Assembly (NCBI GenBank): GCA_028694275.1
Contig: JAQUTS010000051.1
Coordinates: 1-10,538, forward strand
Source of the DNA: Candidatus Gastranaerophilales bacterium
GTDB taxonomy: Bacteria > Cyanobacteriota > Vampirovibrionia > Gastranaerophilales > CAJFVJ01
Length of the DNA: 10,538 bases
Reading direction: 5' to 3'
A model generated the notes under the pieces. That model was not told the origin of the DNA. It did not search any database and was given only the letters and a program-made list of their open reading frames with translations. A program made the position numbers and the translations under genes. Each line of letters starts with the position of its first letter. Positions within the stretch are counted from its first letter, which is position 1. Below are positions 6,569 to 10,538 of this stretch, piece after piece.

Positions 6569-7309
6569 TTGAAAAAGATTAAAATAAGGATTATTAAAAT
6601 AGGTCATTTGCCAATAGAGTTTAAGAGTTATAAACTTCTCAATTGGAAATCACAACTTTTTGAGATAATAGGAAATATCGAAACCTATGACTTACCAACA
6701 AATTCAGATGGCAACAGTTGGGAATATACTGATAATAATTTAAGACAATCCCTACCACAAAATGAAAATGCCAATTTTACAATAGCAATAACAAATGTAA
6801 AACTAGAGAATAATTACTACTCAAGAAGAATAGCGGAAAATTATGCTGTTATCACATTTTACGAAATGAAAGATATTTTAGGATATGCAAATATCCCCTT
6901 AGAAAACATTCTTTTAAGAATAATCTATGCCTATACATTAGTTTTCCTTATGTTTCAGAAATTACCCAATATGGACATAAGGAGCTTTACGCATGATGAA
7001 ACAAGAGGTTGCATATATGATATGACCGGAGGAGACAAAGCGGAAGTGATATATTCCTGCAATAAACCTAAAATCTGCGATGAATGTAAAATGAAATTAA
7101 AACAAAACAAAATATCCTCTGAAGTATTGCAGACTGCCGAGAAAGAAATTTCAAAAATACATAAAGAATTATATTATACAATGGTTGATATATTCAAAAA
7201 ACACCCGATATCTTCATTTTTAATAATAATTATCCTCTCGACGATTATTTCAGATATTACTAACCATTCTCTAAAATTAATATTAAATATTTTCCACGCC
7301 TTGTGGTAA
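6569..7309 (+). CDS. Unknown AT-rich orphan protein with Cys motifs and C-terminal membrane anchor
   Basis: This 246-residue protein is not recognised with certainty. It starts at TTG, supported by AGAAGGAG 8 bases upstream; no ATG is placed as well. Features seen: a Lys-rich N-terminus, a hydrophobic stretch at about 111-130, a conserved-looking block FTHDETRGCIYD (140-151), then C164 and CDEC (C170, C173), and a C-terminal membrane span at about 214-230. His142, C148, C164, C170 and C173 could bind metal. The HDETRGC...CxxC pattern reminds me of an uncharacterised group of bacterial proteins, but I cannot name a family or reaction. A hand count over 6601-6840 gives about 30% G+C against about 53% in radA (7681-7800). 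It has its own promoter, lies between two repeat-bearing spacers and converges with radA. This suggests a recently gained accessory gene. Confidence 0.7.
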   Translation: MKKIKIRIIKIGHLPIEFKSYKLLNWKSQLFEIIGNIETYDLPTNSDGNSWEYTDNNLRQSLPQNENANFTIAITNVKLENNYYSRRIAENYAVITFYEMKDILGYANIPLENILLRIIYAYTLVFLMFQKLPNMDIRSFTHDETRGCIYDMTGGDKAEVIYSCNKPKICDECKMKLKQNKISSEVLQTAEKEISKIHKELYYTMVDIFKKHPISSFLIIIILSTIISDITNHSLKLILNIFHALW

Positions 7310-7317
7310 GTGAATAA

Positions 7318-7412
7318 ACGTTTCTTAACAAAATTGAGCGAAAAAGGCGAGAACTGTCTGAGCAAGCGAAGCTTGCGAGTTGGCGAGCCTAGCGAGATGA
7401 GTTTAGAAACGT
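7318..7412. repeat. 95-bp palindromic element with terminal inverted repeats
   Basis: ACGTTTCTTAAC (7318-7329) and GTTTAGAAACGT (7401-7412) are inverted repeats matching at 11 of 12 positions. At the centre is GCAAGC-GAA-GCTTGC, flanked by AACT and AGTT, and the interior is rich in GCGAG/GAGCGA words. The whole could fold into a long hairpin. It has the size and symmetry of a MITE or a large REP-like element. No transposase is present and flanking target-site duplications are not obvious. A minus-strand ORF through it (7434-7174) looks like the kind of spurious protein such repeats produce. Confidence 0.55.
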
Positions 7413-7440
7413 ATGAACGATAACAGGCGAGCATTTTTGT

Positions 7441-7482
7441 GAAACTTTTTAGACAAAAAGTTTCCTCTGCCCGAGTAGGGCA
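7441..7482. repeat. Paired hairpins in the convergent spacer
   Basis: GAAACTTTTT (7441-7450) and AAAAAGTTTC (7455-7464) form a perfect 10-bp stem with loop AGAC. Immediately after, TGCCC (7468-7472) and GGGCA (7478-7482) form a second stem. They lie between two converging genes (the orphan gene and radA), so a bidirectional end-of-transcript role is possible, but no typical T tract follows either stem. They may instead belong to the surrounding repeat cluster. Confidence 0.45.
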
Positions 7483-7491
7483 AGGTTGATA

Positions 7492-7524
7492 AGATTGCTT
7501 CGTCGCAAGCTCCTCGCAATGACA
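7492..7524. repeat. REP-like interspersed repeat, TGTCATTGCGAGG type
   Basis: On the minus strand this reads TGTCATTGCGAGGAGC... and ends GAAGCAATCT. It has ATTGC/GCAAT ends and an inner GCTT/AAGC pairing. This word family is a well-known scattered repeat in many bacterial genomes. It shares the TGTCATT start with the repeat at 6494-6522 and sits 6 bases beyond the end of radA. Confidence 0.55.
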
Positions 7525-7530
7525 AGTTCG

Positions 7531-8904
7531 CTACTCTTGAAGTCCTGCCAAACTCTCCGTAATTGCCTCAATAAGTCGTGAAACCCCAACGACCTTAATC
7601 GAAGTCTTATTTTTCAATGGTAGATTGCCTTTGGGTACAATTATCTTTTCAAAGCCCATTTTTTCAGCCTCTTTAATACGAGGCTCAATGTGGCTCACAG
7701 CGCGGATTTCTCCGGATAGGCCGACTTCGCCAATGATAACGGCCTTATCAGACACTATCGCATCTTTGGCACAGCTCGCCACAGCGAGAGCTATTCCTAA
7801 ATCAGCTGCAGGCTCTTTTACATCCAATCCGCCGATAATATTGACATAAACATCATGCTTACTAAAATTCAGCCCCACCCGTCTTTCCAAGACAGCCAAA
7901 ACCTTCAAAACCCTGTTGTACTCAACGCCTGTCGCCACACGGCGAGGAGCCGCATAAGATGATGGCCCGACAAGTGCTTGTATTTCAAGCAAAAGCGGTC
8001 GATTTCCATCACCTGTTGCTATGATTACATTGCCTGAGGCCAAAGCACCGCTGCGTTCTTTGAGGAAGATTTCACTAGGGTTAGACACTTCGGTGAGTCC
8101 GTCATCTTCCATCATAAACATACCAATCTCAAGAGTTGAGCCAAAACGGTTTTTGTTAGAACGCAAAATCCTATAAGAGTTGAATTTTTCGCCCTCAAAA
8201 TACAAAACTGCATCCACCATGTGCTCAAGAACCTTAGGCCCTGCAACAGCACCGTCTTTGGTGACATGCCCCACCACAACAACAGTTATACCAAGCTGTT
8301 TGGCGATATGCATCAAAATATTACAACATTCGCGCACCTGTGAAACACTCCCTGCTGAGGATGTCACACTAGATGAATAAACGGCCTGAATACTGTCTAC
8401 CACCACAAAATCAGGTTTTTGCTCCTCAATAACTTCACGAGCCGCGTCAAGGTCATTTTCGGACAGAACAAGTAAATTATCACTCACAACGCCGAGTCTT
8501 TGTGCACGAAGTTTGATCTGATGCGCAGATTCTTCTGCCGACACATAAAGCACCTTGCCTTGTTTGGCGATGGCGTTGGATGCTTGTAAAATGATTGTTG
8601 ACTTGCCTATCCCCGGGTCTCCCGCAATCAAAACCAAAGAACCCTCTACAAAACCGCCGCCTAAAACCCTATCAAACTCCACCATGCCTGTTGTGAGGCG
8701 TTTTTTGTGGTCAAAGTCGATTTCTGAGATAGTTTTGGGTGTTGCTTTCGCTGTCAGGATTTTTTTTGAGGCAGTTCCTTTTTCAACGGAAAAAACCTCC
8801 TCGACGATGCTTCCCCAAGAAGCACAGTCAGGGCATTTACCTAGATATCCTGTGGTTTCATAACCGCAATTTTGGCAAATCCATTTTGACTTGAGCTTTG
8901 ACAT
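7531..8904 (-). CDS. radA: DNA repair protein RadA
   Basis: This complete 457-residue RadA (Sms) is a cytoplasmic RecA-related ATPase that promotes branch migration of recombination intermediates. In order: an N-terminal zinc finger (C10, C13, C24, C27), Walker A GDPGIGKS (95-102), Walker B VVVD (167-170), the RadA-specific KNRFG motif (251-255) and a Lon-protease-like C-terminal domain (about 290-457) with the PAADLGIALAVAS block. All key residues are present and the length is normal. The ATG overlaps the stop of the upstream 81-residue gene by one base (TAATG), and its SD is poor, so translation is likely coupled. It is the last gene of the nadB-nadC-radA run. Confidence 0.97.
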   Translation of the reverse strand: MSKLKSKWICQNCGYETTGYLGKCPDCASWGSIVEEVFSVEKGTASKKILTAKATPKTISEIDFDHKKRLTTGMVEFDRVLGGGFVEGSLVLIAGDPGIGKSTIILQASNAIAKQGKVLYVSAEESAHQIKLRAQRLGVVSDNLLVLSENDLDAAREVIEEQKPDFVVVDSIQAVYSSSVTSSAGSVSQVRECCNILMHIAKQLGITVVVVGHVTKDGAVAGPKVLEHMVDAVLYFEGEKFNSYRILRSNKNRFGSTLEIGMFMMEDDGLTEVSNPSEIFLKERSGALASGNVIIATGDGNRPLLLEIQALVGPSSYAAPRRVATGVEYNRVLKVLAVLERRVGLNFSKHDVYVNIIGGLDVKEPAADLGIALAVASCAKDAIVSDKAVIIGEVGLSGEIRAVSHIEPRIKEAEKMGFEKIIVPKGNLPLKNKTSIKVVGVSRLIEAITESLAGLQE

Positions 8905-9149
8905 TATTTCAAGGCCGCTTCTTCTTGCAGTGCTACTGCAAGTATTTGACTATCTTGAAGTGAAAAAAACTTTATCGGGCCTTTTGGTGTGAATTCGAGC
9001 AACCTGCCTGATGGACGGGCTATGATTTGCTGAATTTTTTTATATTCTTCATCGGGATTGTCAAAATACAAAATAACAGGCGTTGCAAGGTTTTTGACAA
9101 ACAATAAAAGTGCTTTTCTTGGCTGTAATGGTTGATATGGTTGTGGCAT
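8904..9149 (-). CDS. Small unknown protein between nadC and radA
   Basis: This 81-residue protein is not recognised. The N-terminus is Pro/Gln-rich (MPQPYQPLQP). The rest alternates likely strands and one helix: LLLFVK, TPVILYF, then DEEYKKIQQIIA, then RLLEFT, IKFFSL and ILAVALQEE. This would suit a compact alpha/beta domain. An excellent SD, AGGAGG, stands 6 bases before the ATG. It ends in TAATG overlap with radA and begins 22 bases after nadC, so it is a real, co-expressed gene. It may be an auxiliary of RadA or simply a passenger; nothing in the sequence decides this. Confidence 0.8.
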   Translation of the reverse strand: MPQPYQPLQPRKALLLFVKNLATPVILYFDNPDEEYKKIQQIIARPSGRLLEFTPKGPIKFFSLQDSQILAVALQEEAALK

Positions 9150-9171
9150 AAGTTCCTCCTCTAAAGAGATT

Positions 9172-10014
9172 TTACTTTATATCAAGACCTATATCAAGAC
9201 TACCTGCTTTGGCTGTGATTGCACTGGTCGAAATGACGTCCACACCTGTTTTTGCGATGTCTTCAAGAGTCTTAATATTAACCTGTCCGCTTGCTTCAAC
9301 TATAGCACGCCCCTTAATAATATCTATTGCCTTGCGCATTGTATCAGGCGACATATTATCGAGCATAATTATATCAGCACCCGCCTCAGCAGCTTCTTTT
9401 ACCTGCTCAAGAGTGTCTGTTTCCACTTCAATTTTGTGCGTGTGAGAAATATGCTTACGAACTGTCGCAACAGCCTGAGTAATCCCGCCGCAAAGAGCTA
9501 TGTGGTTATCCTTTAGCATTACACAATCGCAAAGACTAAACCTGTGAGGCGTTGCACCGCCTACAGTTACGGCATATTTTTCAAAAAGCCTGAAATTAGG
9601 CGTAGTCTTACGAGTCTCCGTAATAGTTGCTTTATATGGCTCAAGAACCTGCACATACTGATTGGTCAAAGTAGCAATCGCGCTCATTCTTTGAACATAA
9701 TTGAGTGCAAGACGTTCACCTGTCAAAACAGCCCTGGCATTGCCTTCAATGATTGCAATGTCTTGCCCTTTTGAGATTTTATCACCGTCTTTTAAAAAAG
9801 TTGTAACTTGAATCATCGGATCAAGGATTTCGAAGACTTTTTTAACAACACCTATACCGCAAAGAACACCTTCTTCGCGAGAATTCATTGTAGCTTTAAG
9901 AGTTTTTCCATCGGCTTCAATATAATCTGTTGAAATATCGCCAAAACCGATATCTTCTTTCAAAGCCTGTTTAATATGCTCTTCTATAATAAAATCGTGA
10001 AGCAAAAAAACCAT
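9172..10014 (-). CDS. nadC: Nicotinate-nucleotide pyrophosphorylase (carboxylating), quinolinate phosphoribosyltransferase
   Basis: The 280-residue NadC converts quinolinate and PRPP to nicotinate mononucleotide, CO2 and PPi in de novo NAD synthesis. Visible motifs: ERLALNYVQRMSAIAT (100-115), TETRKTTPNFR (132-142), EKYAVTVGGATPHR (145-158), LKDNH (167-171), ETDTLEQ (198-204), LDNM (218-221) and EASGQ (240-244). These cover the quinolinate, PRPP and phosphate sites. Length is typical. Small departures from consensus occur: SAIAT for SGIAT, PNFR for PGxR, GGATPHR for GGGxNHR and EASGQ for EASGG. The basic residues of the active site remain. The start overlaps the nadB stop by one base (TAATG), with AGGAG 10 bases upstream inside nadB. 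Confidence 0.95.
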   Translation of the reverse strand: MVFLLHDFIIEEHIKQALKEDIGFGDISTDYIEADGKTLKATMNSREEGVLCGIGVVKKVFEILDPMIQVTTFLKDGDKISKGQDIAIIEGNARAVLTGERLALNYVQRMSAIATLTNQYVQVLEPYKATITETRKTTPNFRLFEKYAVTVGGATPHRFSLCDCVMLKDNHIALCGGITQAVATVRKHISHTHKIEVETDTLEQVKEAAEAGADIIMLDNMSPDTMRKAIDIIKGRAIVEASGQVNIKTLEDIAKTGVDVISTSAITAKAGSLDIGLDIK

Positions 10015-10538
10015 TATTTGAGATCTCCTATAGTCAAAACACTATGTTTGGCATCATCTGATGTTTTGGGATAATCCGTACGAAAATGCCCGCCTCTTGA
10101 CTCTTTTCTGGCAAGAGCTGCTTTTACGATGGATTTTGCCACAATCAGCATATTACGAAGTTCGTATTCGTATGCATATTGATATTTGGCGTAGATATCG
10201 AATTCTTTTTCAATTTCTTTTATATCATCCAATGCTTTATTAAGACTTTGTTCACTTCTTAAAATTCCTGCATTTTCCCACATAGTATCTTTAAGTTTGT
10301 TTTGAAGTTCTGCTATATTTAAATATGTTTTGACTTCTTTTTCAGGGGTCAAAATCTCTGATTCTTGAACCTTTAGATCTTTGTCTTTGAGATGATTAGC
10401 AAGATTATAGGCCAAAACAACGCACTCGAGCAATGAATTGCTCGCAAGACGATTTGCACCATGTAAAGATGAACACCCTGCTTCTCCCACAACGTAGAGA
10501 TTAGGGATAGTTGTCTGCCCTTTTGTGTTTATTCTGAC
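10014..10538 (-). CDS. nadB: L-aspartate oxidase, C-terminal part (cut by window edge)
   Basis: This is the last 174 codons of NadB, the FAD enzyme that oxidises aspartate to iminoaspartate, the first step to quinolinate. The frame is open through the right edge of the window (VRINTKGQTTIPNLYVVGEA...), so a GTG at 10490 is internal, not a start. The flavoprotein signature GEAGCSSLHGANRLASNSLLE lies at about residues 18-38 of the visible part. A helical C-terminal domain follows, ending near the ESRGGHFRTDYP block (about 148-159) that supplies conserved Arg and His residues in this family. It is the first visible gene of the nadB-nadC-81 aa-radA run. Confidence 0.95.
   Translation of the reverse strand, partial: VRINTKGQTTIPNLYVVGEAGCSSLHGANRLASNSLLECVVLAYNLANHLKDKDLKVQESEILTPEKEVKTYLNIAELQNKLKDTMWENAGILRSEQSLNKALDDIKEIEKEFDIYAKYQYAYEYELRNMLIVAKSIVKAALARKESRGGHFRTDYPKTSDDAKHSVLTIGDLK

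Noticed and set aside
7174..7434. 86-codon minus-strand ORF overlapping the orphan gene's end
   Set aside because: Most of it is a translation of the 95-bp palindromic repeat. It has no SD and is probably spurious.
10014..10490. A separate short gene starting with GTG at 10490
   Set aside because: The frame is open to the window edge and the upstream codons continue the NadB sequence, so this is the C-terminal part of nadB.
1..10538. tRNA, rRNA, CRISPR array, insertion sequence, replication origin
   Set aside because: Looked for on both strands. No cloverleaf, no regular spacer-repeat array, no transposase ORF and no DnaA-box cluster were found.

Overview
The window comes from a moderately AT-rich bacterium using the standard code. 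It carries tightly packed housekeeping operons, an unfamiliar riboswitch-controlled operon and short interspersed repeats. Gene content (aspartate-oxidase NAD pathway, RadA, PlsC-type acyltransferase) does not fix the taxon. The CPHG...CPIC-type hypothetical protein and the TGTCATT-type repeats remind me of uncultured gut Gastranaerophilales (Melainabacteria/Vampirovibrionia), but that is an impression, not a demonstration.

Layout. (1) Bases 1-3502, minus strand: a PlsC-like acyltransferase, then an unusually long phosphoglucomutase/phosphomannomutase-family protein with its own likely promoter, then the start of a P-loop nucleotide-kinase-like gene that runs off the left edge. (2) Bases 3503-3783: a divergent intergenic region with a strong sigma70-type promoter, a short cobalamin-type (Cbl-II-like) riboswitch and an intrinsic terminator just before the next ATG. 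(3) Bases 3784-6492, plus strand: three tightly linked genes of unknown function. They encode a protein with an N-terminal CxH/CxxC motif and ~15-residue helical repeats, a four-transmembrane protein built from an internal duplication, and a HEAT-like helical protein. (4) Bases 6493-7530: an AT-rich orphan gene with its own promoter and TTG start, flanked on both sides by short palindromic repeats. (5) Bases 7531-10538, minus strand: nadB (3' part), nadC, a small unknown gene and radA, linked by TAATG stop/start overlaps or a 22-base gap.

The best candidate for an undescribed system is region 2-3. A B12-class riboswitch with a coherent terminator/antiterminator platform drives three genes, none of which I recognise as a B12 transporter, B12 biosynthesis enzyme or B12-independent isozyme. 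If the riboswitch assignment is right, these genes are a new member of the cobalamin regulon, probably acting at the cell envelope. The NAD genes (aspartate to iminoaspartate by NadB, quinolinate to NaMN by NadC) sit upstream of radA, so NAD synthesis and recombinational repair appear co-transcribed.
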